From Adineta vaga (taxonomy: Eukaryota > Rotifera), in NCBI GenBank assembly GCA_021613535.1, contig CP075494.1, forward strand, positions 4,464,001-4,528,000: a stretch of DNA of 64,000 bases, given 5' to 3'. This document shows, in pieces, positions 36,370 through 48,024 of the stretch; within the stretch, counting starts at the first letter, position 1, and each line of letters starts with the position of its first letter. Under the pieces are notes generated by a model. The model saw only the letters and a list, made by a program, of their open reading frames with translations. It made no database searches and was not told the DNA's origin. The translations under genes and the position numbers were made by a program.

Positions 36370-37925
36370 TTATTTATCATCTTGATCATTGCTATATGTA
36401 AATACCGAGATATCCTTGCCAATAAATCGTTGTCGAATAAATTTTTTGCCCATACGTACAAATGATGACAAGATTCGATCATTATTGAAACGAACAAGAT
36501 TTGGAAAAGCTTTACGAAAGTGAAAGGTAGCTTCCTCTGCAAAGAAACAAAAAATGAATTAACATGAAGAAATTGAGAAAAGAAAAGAAAATTAAGATGA
36601 TATATATATATACCTAAATTATAGTGAGGAACTTTAGGGAAAAGATGATGAATTTGATGTGTGCCAATTGAATGAATGATCCCATGAACATGACCATAAT
36701 GACGGTCGACAGTTGACAATTGTCCTTTGATATAATTCCATTCGCTGTTGACAAACCATGGAACATCCCTAGAGTATTACAAAATAAATCAATATGACGA
36801 GCATAAAAAAAATATCTCCTTGTTTCTGTACATTTCAGTATGATGCAACAGTGTAACGACAACGAAGTACGTCGCAAAAACAAACACTGGTATAAGGTGA
36901 TGTACGATCAAACTGATGATACCCACATGAATAGCATAGAGAAACATCAAATATAACTAAAAAAATTAAAAATAAGAATGATCTTCAGTTGCCCAATCAT
37001 TTACCATTGTCACATATACGCCGAGTGAAATGCTGATTTTGATTATATGTTTTTCGAAGATTATTTCGAACTTGAAACCACAAATAGATAATTCTATGAT
37101 GAATAGTTGTTCAGTATAGAGAAAAAAACGTGTAATTACCGGATTGAAATGACTAACGTAACGCGGTGCATAACCATTGACAAGATAATGAAACCAGGAA
37201 AGGCCAGGTGTCCAGAGAAAGAAATCATTCATAATACTTTCTTCGTAAATTCCATCACGTTGTGGACAAAATGCTTCATCCTTCTCCATATTACCCGTAT
37301 TCTTATGATGATTCTTATGAGTTAACTAAATAAATATCGTTAGATCATATGAGAACAAAAACATGTGATAAACAACTAACCTTCCAAGGAAAGTACGGAA
37401 TCAATATCCATGTAAAGACTATAGTACCTGAAGAAAATAATGATATTATTAAAACGCTATAGAGAAGAAAAGTAGAGAACTAACCAATAGTGTCGTTCAG
37501 TAATGAATAATTACTGAAACTGGCGTGAGTACAGTCGTGTCCAATAGAGAAAAGCGCCATGTAGAGAGTACCTTTTTGTATAAAACAACAATGATAATCG
37601 ATGAGAAAGATGGTTATATATGAACAGGATTTACCTTGCACATACCAGTAAAGAGGAAAAATAAAATTCCATATTTAAGCTTGTGTTCCAATTGAATCAT
37701 GACAATATAACTAGCAAGAATGATGAATATGTCCAAAGTAACATAAAACATTGACTTGCGTACAGTAGAACGAAAGCAATGAGCAGGAATTTTGATTTTA
37801 ATATCGGATAAGTTAGGCAGTTGCGAGTATGGCGTCAACAAGTCGACGTCGAGCTCTTGTTGTTGATCATGGCTGGTGAAGCGGCGCGTAGTGTACTCAT
37901 CTTGCTTCATGGCGGTTTCACACAT
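36370..37925 (-). CDS. Methyl-end (delta-12/omega-3-type, FAD2-like) fatty acid desaturase
   Basis: Eight exons: 37925-37646, 37571-37485, 37427-37381, 37325-37140, 37070-37005, 36956-36832, 36768-36614 and 36536-36370, giving 370 aa with consistent phases. The three histidine boxes that hold the di-iron centre are all present: HDCTH (105-109), HKNHH (141-145) and HQIHH (301-305), the last in the context HQIHHLFPKVPHYNL typical of plant and fungal FAD2/FAD3-type enzymes. Several hydrophobic segments separate the boxes. The enzyme inserts a double bond toward the methyl end of membrane-bound acyl chains in the ER, making linoleic or alpha-linolenic-type products. Methyl-end desaturases have been reported in several invertebrates including rotifers. 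Which carbon is attacked cannot be read from sequence. Exon 5 (66 bp) is the least certain boundary. Confidence 0.88.
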
Positions 37926-39828
37926 TTAAATACGACAAATACTCTCCGAATCAGATGTTTCTATACCAGAAATGATCTGAAAATAACATTTTTATATCAT
38001 CCAAGGAGAAAAAATATAAAGTTCGAAAACATAGCATTGGTCAATTGGAAGTACGTTATTTTCGTACTTACGCGTACTAAAACAACATCAAAGCATTCTC
38101 TTTAGCACTTACACTGATAAGCTTTTTTCAAGGAGTATCTTTTTCCATATCTGCCTAACGAAACTAGGTTAGTTTTTATATTAATACGTATAGTTGTCCA
38201 ACTTTTCTTACCTTTTTGCTTTTGCTATTTATCTTATCAATATTAACAATTAAAAGAAGGAATGCACAATCAGTTGTTCGTTCTTTGTCATTTATTTGCA
38301 TCGTGCTTTAAGATGACAAATGCAAAACACGTTGTCATTGATAATAAGCACTATCTATGAATATGTCCACCTTTTCGTAACGTTATAGTATTGCATCAAT
38401 ATCATATCGATGCGAGAATATGTGAAAGTACTATAAGTGCATAAACAAGAATATATTCTAACGTAATTTCTAAATAATTAAATCTGATACGTTTTCTTGA
38501 TCACGCATGGCAAACCGAGTGTATAAAATGTCAACAATAAATACATAAGGCAATGAACACTATCTTTTTTCCAGTAGACACAACCTAATGAGAACAGTTA
38601 GAAATTAATCGTTTCTTTCAAGAATTCGATCAGAATGAAACTGGCTACATCAGTAAAGATGTAATAAAAAATCAAAAGATACAAAAATAGAAATGAACGA
38701 ATGAGCTATGCTGAATATAAAAACAACTATCAATTGTATATTCGAAGAGAATTTGCTTCAATTAGTTTCAATAATCAAAATTATGAAAGGACAACGTAAA
38801 ATCTCGATGAGAATTTTCTTCCACCGACGATATTCCAAGCACAAAATATAGTTTTTGTAAGAGTTTAACATAAAAAGAAGTCCGTAATATTTACGAATCC
38901 ATAAAAAAATTACTCGGTCTGTCATTAGCATGAAGCATCTTTTAGACTGCCCTGCGGCATGACTATATTCCACTATTATACCTCTGTGCCCAAGGGTTGT
39001 CGATCCGTCATTTTCGCTCCATTCCCCCTTTGATGATCCCCTCAGCATAACAGATTGAATCAAGCGACAGAATGACTATAATATTTCCAAAGTATGTTTT
39101 GAACATGGATACACAACGATTCAATTAGAATGATATCCTTGGATAGTGAATACTTTGTTTGCATCAATCGAAGGAGAAGCAATGCGGAACATGTTCAATA
39201 TGAATATGCCCGTATTCTTTAACACGTCATCAATATCTTGACAATGGATTCTCTAATATGTGTAGAAAAACAACCTCATAGCTAGACCATCTGCCAACTC
39301 CAGAAGAAGCGAATACTTATATCATTGCATATGCCAATAAACATAACCAAAAAGAAGAGTTGATACTTTACAACGATAACGTTCTCACATATTCGAAAGA
39401 TATTGGGAAGACTTTTTCTTCACCAGCACTAGACACACATTATGTCATCTTGAGCAAGAATGTAGCTGCCTTCATTTCCTCGCTCACTTGATCCAGCCGT
39501 TCTTCAAAAGTTAGTTTAACTCATACACAAATTTTTCTAGACAATAATTGTTCAATCAATTACTAACTAGTTTTGATATTTCTGGTATTTGTTCATTCAG
39601 AAACTTCTAAAGTTGACTTATAAAATATTCAGTTTTTATCTTTCATGATTCGAAGTAAATCGATTGTCTTTTTTCCTCTATATCTCTATCTGTATATTTC
39701 TTTGCTCATTCTGTCCGTTATATGTCGAAAGAAATTTTCTATTCGACGACGTGTAAGTGCATTTCTTTTTCATTTCTATGAATTAATAGTATGACCATTC
39801 GATTTGTTAAATTGTTTTTTTTCTTACA
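37926..39828. other. Gene-poor stretch with coding remnants
   Basis: Holds an isolated EF-hand fragment (38601-38690) and, near 39317-39490 on the plus strand, a coding-like run (PTPEEANTYIIAYANKH, then TYSKDIGKTFSSPALDTHYV) bounded by stops. The family of the second is not recognised. No intact gene is seen. Confidence 0.45.
38601..38690 (+). pseudogene. Isolated EF-hand fragment
   Basis: Thirty codons read EINRFFQEFDQNETGYISKD and end in a TAG at 38688-38690. The segment FDQNETGYISKD matches the first ten residues of an EF-hand loop (D-x-N-x-T-G-x-I), preceded by a typical E helix (INRFFQEF). An AG directly before the fragment resembles a splice acceptor. No companion exon or second EF hand could be found, so this is probably a relict. 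Confidence 0.45.
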
Positions 39829-41788
39829 ATGAAACGACAGAAACAAGATACGTTTAACGATTATAATAATAATAACAAGAAAAGACAAAAATCAAACAGT
39901 AAAAATCAGATTTGAATTTTTTTACAATATTATTATCTTTTGTTTTTTTAGTAACCACAATTGTTTTTTCTAGTTTAACAAGAGAATGTATTACCACTCT
40001 TGAAGATCTTTCAAACGAACTTATTTATGATATATTTGATTATCTTCTCGATCATCATGCATTTCAAGCCTTTTATAATCTCAACATTCGATTTCAAAAC
40101 CTTTTTCTTAATTCAACTTTTCCAATTAAAATCAATATTTCATTCATATCCAAACCGAATTTACAACATTATTTCACACATATCATTAAACCATGTACTA
40201 ATCGAATTGAATACTTTCAACTATCGAATTCATGTATTGATCCATGTTCATTACTTTTTTCAATAATGAAAAATCTTACTCAACTATCCACACTTATTCT
40301 AAATCATATTGAAGCCAATTATATTGAATCAATGCTAAATCATTTATTATCTTTACCCAGTTTATCTTCATTAACTATCGTATCGATTGATAATATTATT
40401 GATAAAAATAATATCTATTATAAATTACTTCGTTTATTAAAATTGAAATATTGTCAACTATGTATTGAACTTTTACAATGTCCAAAATCATTCCTTGTTC
40501 CTATAAATGAATTTAGTACAATAGAATATTTTTTTATTAATCATGAGATTTCAATCGATCAACTTTTCATTTTATTATCGTATGTTCCACAATTACGTCG
40601 TTTATCTCTTGGCAATCTACGAGAATCGAAAGTTAATCAAATAGGAAAACATTCCATCAACTTAAATCATTTAACAAATGTTTCTCTTAAATTAGATCGT
40701 GTTCCTTTTCATGAATTAGAAATTTTAGTGAGGTATTGTTTTCATCAAGTTCAAGTTTTAACTATTAAAATACAATTTATTGGATTTCGTCATGATGATC
40801 GAGGATATATCGATGCTGATCGATGGCAACTGTTAATTTCAACTCATATATTAAACTTGCGTATTTTTGATTTTCAACTTTCATATCGTGGATTGGATTT
40901 TAGCAATGAACGTCAAGCCTTCGAAATTCTTATCAATAAATTTAATTCTAAATTTTGGACAGAACATCAATGGTTCTTTGATCATCATCATCATGATGTA
41001 GGATGGTCAAAAGCGGCTGTCTTCTATTCGAGAAATCCATATAAGTAAATATTTATATCTTTCTTAAATATTCATTTTTGTTTTCTTTTTTCAGAAGAAA
41101 AGATTACGTTTTGAACTTTGAACTGACTGCAACTATCTGGTCAACTCGTTTTGATATTAATGAAGATCCCATTCATCATATTTGTATTCATAACACAGAT
41201 ATGATCAAAAAATCGGCTGGTAAATTTCTCAAAGCAACTAAACTTACACTTTGTGAAACATTTGAAGTACCTCGTGATTCGATTGTAATGGATTTAAACC
41301 ATTTTCTTCCATTGAAACAACTTACTCAACTATTCATTGACTGTCATCATTTCTCTTTTGTACAATTGATTGAACTTTTACAATTTACATCGAATGTTCA
41401 TACATTAAAGCTTGATTCTATTGTACTTTATCGAATGAAATCCAATTCAATTCAACAAACTGATTTATCTCAATTAATAGCTAAAACAAATATTATAAGA
41501 AAAGTAACAATTGTTAAAGAAATTGCATTAGAAAAACTTCAGTTAGTAGTTGCTGTTTTCCCACGAATAGAATATCTTACTATTAATCTATTCAAACAAG
41601 ATTTGCCATCGATAGGTCAATTTTTATTGTCCAAATCAAATAATAATACTCGTTATTTATCTTTACTATGTATTTCAAAACAACGTCATGATTTAATGTT
41701 AACAATGAAAAAATTGATTCAATCAAAAAAACTTCTTCGTGATTATATTCTCAAAGTTATTAATCGAAAATTGTATTTATTATGGTAA
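39829..41788 (+). CDS. F-box/LRR-like protein
   Basis: Exons 39829-39898, 39952-41044 and 41095-41788 (53- and 50-bp introns) give 618 aa. Exon 1 codes a basic, Asn-rich leader (MKRQKQDTFNDYNNNNKKRQ) that could act as a nuclear signal. Exon 2 begins with the F-box-like motif ITTLEDLSNELIYDIFDYL. The remainder consists of irregular leucine-rich segments (LTQLSTLILNHIEANYI, LPSLSSLTIVSID, VPQLRRLSLGNL, FPRIEYLTINLF). F-box proteins couple substrates to SCF ubiquitin ligases; substrate unknown. The intron 1 choice is supported because the alternative acceptor eight codons downstream yields a stop. It is similar to the partial gene at 1-481, and families of such proteins are large in bdelloids. 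Confidence 0.8.
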
Positions 41789-42454
41789 ACTTTAGTTATT
41801 AAACTTATATATTGATTTTGAATAAATGTGAAATATTTTGATCGATAATTGTCGGTCGAAAATAACTTAATCAAAAGAAGTATATATATATATAAATTTC
41901 CCTGAAAAACCTTATGATTTAACTTACCAGAAAATATAAATCAGAGCACACGGATATCTTTATAGAATGATTGGTCGGTATTTGAGAAAAGAAAAGGAAT
42001 ACTTATATGATCATTTGATATTACTATAAGACGGCAAAGTGATGTTAAATTCAGAATACTCACAAGATAATGTGATATTTAACATTGATATTATTTCCAA
42101 TAGTATCTGTCAAACAAGAAAGATTAATTCAATATAGATTGTTATCTGCCAATCTATGTATATTAACGACATTATAGAATGCATTTTTGATATAATAAAA
42201 GTTAATATTTCGACGTTAAATATTATTTGTATTGAATGAACTGGTTATATGGTAGATATCTATTCACATTTGTATAAATAATCGTACCTTAACGATGCAC
42301 TCTATACCCAACATAGATGCTTTTTTCATCTCTTTCTATTTCGATGAGTAATTCAGTATTTCTTTTCAAGGCAAAGAGGTCACTGCGTGTATTTCGTTTA
42401 TTTTTGTATATAAACTACGTTATTCGATAGCGATACATTATTCTCAACAACATA
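41789..42454. other. Intergenic stretch
   Basis: AT-rich with a TA run near 41881-41894; no coding signal. It includes the promoter region of the DUF2892-like gene. Confidence 0.5.
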
Positions 42455-42958
42455 ATGATACCTCAAACATCAGAACGAGTTGAATCGGCGACATCTTCAT
42501 GTTCAAATAAGAAAATTTATAATGCAACTATTGAAAGATTATCAAAAATTCTTCAAACTCCATCTGATCAACGTTCATTTGCAATTGAAGATCGTTTAAA
42601 AGAATTAAATAAGGAATGGGATATGGAACGTCTATTAGAATTTAATGCATCAACATTATTAGTTGTTTCTATCGTATTAGGATATTTCCATTGTCAATGT
42701 TGGTTACTATTGTCATTTGCTATTGCCGCTTTTCTATGGCAACATGCAGTACAAGGATGGTGTCCACCAGTTCCAATTTTTCGAGGAATTATTGGTCAAA
42801 GAACAAGTGTAGAAATTCTTTCGGAAAAAGTTGCATTAAAAATTTTACGAGGGGATTATCAATCAATTAATCCAAAAACATTTGAACAAGAGCAAAATGC
42901 TAAACAATTGTTAGCTTTAGCTGATCTTCATTGTTTTAATGATAGAAAAAGCGAATAA
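42455..42958 (+). CDS. Small membrane protein with DUF2892/YgaP-like transmembrane hairpin
   Basis: Intronless, 167 aa. After a polar N-terminus with an amphipathic helix there are two adjacent hydrophobic segments (ASTLLVVSIVLGYF and WLLLSFAIAAFLWQHAVQ). They are followed by GWCPPVPIFRGIIG at residues 101-114, which resembles the short hairpin and G-x-C-P motif of DUF2892 proteins in bacteria. The C-terminal 50 residues are soluble (EKVALKILRGDYQ). In bacteria such hairpins accompany rhodanese or sulfur-handling domains; none is present here. Function unknown. It ends only 34 bp from the 3' end of AAA copy 2 on the opposite strand. A bacterial relationship is inferred from motif memory only. 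Confidence 0.6.
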   Translation: MIPQTSERVESATSSCSNKKIYNATIERLSKILQTPSDQRSFAIEDRLKELNKEWDMERLLEFNASTLLVVSIVLGYFHCQCWLLLSFAIAAFLWQHAVQGWCPPVPIFRGIIGQRTSVEILSEKVALKILRGDYQSINPKTFEQEQNAKQLLALADLHCFNDRKSE

Positions 42959-42992
42959 AACTAGAAACGATATATATATAGACTCATTTTGA

Positions 42993-44595
42993 TTAAGAAT
43001 AAAAACCAAATAATGGATCTTGTTGTTTTTTCTTTCTTTGCCGTTTCGTTTTCATTGTTGTTGTTGTTACACCATTCTCTATGTCATTTGTTTTAACTTC
43101 AACTACCGCATTCTTACGTGCATAAACTTCAGCGAGAGTGGCTGATTCATGAATATCTTCACCATTACCAGGTATCCCAAGTTCAACACATAAACGACGA
43201 GCGTTTTCGATACTTAATTTATCAAATTTATGTTCAATCACAAGTCGTCCATCACGTAAAAGTGCAGGATCAATGCCTTTCATATCACAATTGAACGTAC
43301 AAATGATTTGTTGATGCATTACGTCACCAAGTAAACCATCAGACAGATTGAGTAGATTAGCAACAGCTTGATTGGCCAAACAAGTATCTTGTTGTCGATC
43401 ACGAATGATGTTTTCAGCGTCTTCAACAATGAGAATTGAATTGGGATGTCGCATCAAGAATGGAAGAAAACCAGGTTTTGTCATATCCTAAAACATGCAT
43501 AAAAATGCCAATATAAGATATTTGGTCGATCCACTTACTTTAACCATATCTGGTGGAACATAGATTAAACTTTTATCTTTGATTTCATTGATTAGATACC
43601 GAAGATAATATGTTTTTCCTGTTCCTGGTGGACCATGTAATAAAGTAATACCAGTTGAATCTTTTTCTTGAAGCGTTTCAATAAGTTCTTCATGGATCTC
43701 AGGAAAATCATCACCATAATGAAGTTTCAGATCAGCAATATGTGGTTTCTTCATTTGAATTGATGATGTATAAAAACCACGCCGTTCATCATGGCATACC
43801 ATTTGTAAACTTGCTTCTGTTACTGGATACAATTTAAATTTCGATAATTGTTCGAAAAGTTTTTGAGCTCGTTCAGTTGTTTGTGGTACATGAAAGATCT
43901 GGTTAAAAAAAAGACTTTAAACGAAAGTAAGAATTTCGCATAGATTCTTACTTCGATCGAATCAAAACAATTGAAAGTTTTATCTTCATAATCTGGTTCG
44001 AGATTATTTGCATTATCAATGTTAACAGAACTTGTAGTACCATTTGAAAATTGAACTAATGAGAATAGAACTTAAATTTTCAAAAGAAGAACAAAGCAAT
44101 ATTTACCTGAAAGATAATTTTCTAAGTCAATATAAAGTCTTGTCAGTTGAGATTGTTTAGTAGTTGCATCATAACTTGAATCATAAAGAAATGTGTCCCG
44201 ATTTACTTTGTATTCATTTACAAGAAAATCTATTACACTAAAATATTTCAGAGAATTGTATAACTCTTGCATCATATCATGTAAAAGTCGTTAAATTACC
44301 TTGTTGCATGATAAATACCAGGTGGTTTGGACTTTTTCGACAATGATCGATCACGATATACATTAGGATGAAAACTATTGTAGCCAGACATGAACATATT
44401 ATTGCTATCTGATTTTTCTCTCATTGTACAAGGAAGAACTCGATATTTTAATCCAAACTGTGTTGGTCCATAGATAAAACATCTCTGTTGATCTGTCAAT
44501 TCCAAGATCTGATCATTTGTAAATGGCTGATTTTCCAGTGCACCAGAATATTTTGTTGATAAAATAATAGAAAGAGTTTCTTCTTCGTTGCTCAT
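42993..44595 (-). CDS. AAA+ ATPase, bacterial-like, copy 2 of a direct duplication
   Basis: Five exons: 44595-44300, 44237-44107, 44055-43952, 43898-43539 and 43487-42993, giving 461 aa. Exons 2-5 have exactly the lengths of copy 1 (131, 104, 360 and 495 bp), and only exon 1 differs, by 9 bp. Walker A GPPGTGKT and Walker B ILIVEDAE are unchanged, and most differences lie in the N-terminal and extreme C-terminal regions, so both copies appear under constraint. The start is at MSNEEETL; an ATG 22 codons upstream gives an unlike leader. A TATATATA tract lies about 80 bp upstream of the start. Function is unknown, as for copy 1, from which it lies about 10 kb away. Confidence 0.85.
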
Positions 44596-45019
44596 GGTTG
44601 TAAATAAGAAAAATAAGTTGTTCTCGTAGTCGTCGAATGTGCAAGAATGAATTCTTTTCTTCATTTTTCTTCAACTATATATACCTACCTCATGCATTGT
44701 CGTCGAGAACATAAATGACTCATGTTTTTCACCAGTAAAATGTTTTTCTTGAAAATTACATCTTACACAAGTCGATGAAATAGAACATCTAATGAAAAAA
44801 ATTCGTATTGGGAAAAGCATTGAGCATTAAACATCACAATAATAGAATTTGATAGTTATTTACACATATACACACACCTACGAGAGGAAGACAAACATTG
44901 CGTCTTTTTTTTATTTATTTGCACGTGTTTTTATAGTTTTTTCTTTCTTTCTTTCTTTTTCGTTACTTGAATAACAAGGTTTTATTCATTTTATTTTATC
45001 TATCAGAAAATACATCATC
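44596..45019. other. Divergent promoter region between AAA copy 2 and acyl-CoA oxidase
   Basis: A TATATATA tract near 44675-44682 lies on the AAA side, and a pyrimidine-rich CTTT run lies near 44940-44960 on the oxidase side. No ORF of note. Confidence 0.45.
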
Positions 45020-47514
45020 ATGGTCGAAAATTCTATTGCTAAACCACATTATGAAATCAGTGATACCAAAAATACTCATCTATTAGATGAACGACGATTA
45101 GCAACATTCAATGTTGAAGAATTTACACAATTTATGTTTGGTCAATCAAATAACTATTATGAAATCAATGCTCGTCGTCAAATCAGTTTCGTACAAAAAA
45201 AAAAGGCTAAAATTATTTTAATCTTGATAATTGATTGTTTTTGTTTTTGTTTTCAGTTCGTCTAGCACTAGATCATCCTATTCATCGTGCACATTTACCG
45301 CATGAATATCTTACTGCTGATGAATATTATTCATTAATTCTTCGTAAAAGTCTTGTGGCCGTTGAAGAAGCAAATCGTTTGAATATAACCAATGCTAAAC
45401 ATCGTCAATGGTTCTTACATATATTTTCTAATGGACGATTTTTGTTTTACATTCATACAGTTATGTGTATCTATGCTATTGAAACGATGTCTAATGAAGA
45501 ACAGAAACGAATGTTTTTACCATTGGCACAATCGTATCGTATGATTACTGCCTATACTCAAACTGAACTTGGCCATGGAACAGATTTGAGACGATTAGAA
45601 ACCGAAGCTGTTTTTGATCGAAAAACGGATTCTTTTATATTGAATACACCAACATTAACAGCAACAAAATTCTGGCCTGGTGCATTAGCACGAACAGCAA
45701 ATTATGTACTTCTTATGGCACAATTATATACACCTGATCGTGATCATTCATGTGGAATACAAATGTTTTTAGTACAAATCCGAGATTTGAATACACATGA
45801 ATTATTACCAGGTTTGACTCTTTTCTTGTCTTGTATTATTAACAAGTCGACTGATGGTTTTATCTAGGAGTGGAAACTGGTTCAATTAGTACTCGATTTA
45901 ATGACTGCGCTGGTGATAATGGTTATCTTCGATTGACCGATGTACGCATTTCACGTACACATATGTTGATGAAAGCAGCTGAAGTAAATTTTAAAAGAAA
46001 ACAAAATGTGTTTGTTTGATAGACGTATTTTTTAGGTTGATAGAGGAGGTCATTTTCATCATCGTGGCGATGCTCGTATGTTGTATGGTGCAATGATTCA
46101 CATGCGTATTCATTTGAGTTATACATTTTCATTATCACTTGCACAAGCAGTGACAATTGCAATGCGTTATTCAGCTGTTCGATTGCAAGGATTAAATCCA
46201 CAAGGGTATGTTCAATATGATTACGAAAATAATCTTCATTCGTTTATTCTTGTATTAGAAAAGAAGTTCGAATACTTGATTATCCATTACAACAAGAAAA
46301 ATTAATTCCATGTTTAGCAACAACTTATGTTTTTCTTATGAGTTTTTTAACTTTGGATAATTATTGTAATCAATTGAGAACAAACGAAACAATTTTTCTT
46401 CAACAATTACCTGAAGTATGTTATATTCAATCATCTGTCTCATATATATCAGTTTTGTAATGTATTGTTTAGCTTCATGCTTTAGCTTCTGGTTTAAAAG
46501 CATATACATCATCTGTTGGTGAACGATTAAGTCAAATATGTCGTGTATCATGTGGTGGTCATGGTTTCTTAGTTGCCAGTGGTTTAGTTGGAATACGAAA
46601 TTTTCTTGATGGAGCATCAAGTGCTGAAGGCGATAATATTGTATTATACCAACAAACAGCAAGGTTTGATTGATATATACTCTTTTTCATTTCTATTTAT
46701 TTCAAATAGATACCTTCTAAAGATGATTCAACAAGTAGAAGAAGATAGTGAGAAAAATCTTGATCCATCTGTTGCTTATTTACGAGTGAAATTATGGTCT
46801 GGAAAAACGATTACAAATCTTGATGATTATTGTCATCTTTTCGAAAGTCGAGCACAATTGTAAGTATTAATATTCAATCTACTATTATTCGTTTTTGCTT
46901 TTCGTATCTAATGAACGTAGATTGGTAAAAGAAGCATTGGTAAACATGTTTGAATCATCATTATCTCCTTACGAAACATTTCTAAAGAATTCTATTCAAT
47001 TAGTACATGTAGCTAAGGTAAGAAAAAGAATCGATTGATTCTTTATATTCATCATTGATTTTAATTGTTTTCTAGGCTCATATGGAAACTTTTCTGTTAC
47101 GTTCATTCTATGAACAAGTGAATAAAACAGCTCAACATCCAACATTTTCATTAATTCTTGAACAACTTTTCTATGTTTTTGCAATCCATACATTATGTAA
47201 TCAAACGAAAGATTTTATTCGAGTATAAATCTGATTTTTTCTCTCTTCAATTTGACTTATCTTTGTTTTGTGTTCAGTTCAAACTGTTAACAATCGAACA
47301 AATTCATGAATTGGAAATTCGATTATTACCTGATTTATATGCTCGACTTCGTCCAAATCTTGTTTCATTGGTTGATGCATTCGATTTTCATGATGTTGAA
47401 CTCGAATCTTGTTTGGGACGATATGATGGACAAGTATATGAAGCTTTAATGGAACGTGCTCGACTTAATCCAGCTAATCGAGTTAAAGTAAAGCATTTTG
47501 ACTTGAAGAAGTGA
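45020..47514 (+). CDS. Peroxisomal acyl-CoA oxidase
   Basis: Ten exons: 45020-45185, 45257-45811, 45868-45983, 46036-46205, 46259-46415, 46473-46663, 46710-46859, 46921-47017, 47076-47222 and 47278-47514, giving 661 aa, the usual acyl-CoA oxidase length. The enzyme performs the first, H2O2-forming step of peroxisomal beta-oxidation using FAD. Recognisable blocks are TAYTQTELGHGTDLRRLETEA (FAD/substrate region), the GGHFHHRGDARMLYG helix, and CGGHGFLVASGL followed by AEGDNIVLYQQTAR, where the Glu in the EG pair is the expected catalytic base. The C-terminus is DLKK rather than a canonical SKL-type PTS1, so import may rely on another signal or a partner subunit. Exon 5 uses an acceptor after TTGTATTAG that preserves the family sequence. 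AATAAA lies at 47709-47714. Confidence 0.93.
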
Positions 47515-48024
47515 AATTATATAGTCATTCTTGTAGGTTCCTCCTGTTTGGACAGCGATAAAACAAGAAACACTTTCTAAACTTTAGATTTGAATGAAAT
47601 GTTTCGTTTTTTTATGATGATTTATTGATTTTGTTTTTTTTTTCCCATTGATTTGATCACGAAGTAAAAAGTGTGGAATGATATAACAAAACCTTGATAG
47701 ATTAAAGCAATAAAATACTGATATAACGATGAAATTTCGGGGAAGCCTGTTTCAATGGATTTTGTCGTCGTACTTGACACACACCGTTGTTTTTTTGTTT
47801 TGATACAATTAAAAAAATCGAATAGTATACGACGTAAAATTTGAAATCTTATATTTCATATCTCTATGTAGGTGTTTCAATCATACCTTTCTTTTATTGT
47901 ATCTATTGATAGAATAAGGATTAATCTCACAAAATATAATTCTGCAGGATGACATGTGCAGCATTTCTATATAAAATCAGCAATCAAATCGTCATTTCAT
48001 TTTTTCTTGCAATCAATATCCAAT
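47515..48024. other. Intergenic region between acyl-CoA oxidase and astacin 1
   Basis: Contains the oxidase poly(A) signal (47709-47714) and the astacin TATA-like box (47968-47976). No further gene. Confidence 0.5.
47968..47976 (+). promoter_or_regulatory. TATA-box candidate for astacin gene 1
   Basis: TATATAAAA lies 49 bp before the ATG at 48025, a spacing that leaves room for a short 5' UTR. Sequence-only prediction. Confidence 0.4.

Noticed and set aside
38758-39063. Minus-strand ORF of 101 aa
   Set aside because: No domain, no conserved pattern and no adjacent exons.
39449-39462. Single CATCTTGAG motif
   Set aside because: No inverted partner nearby; not counted as a foldback element.
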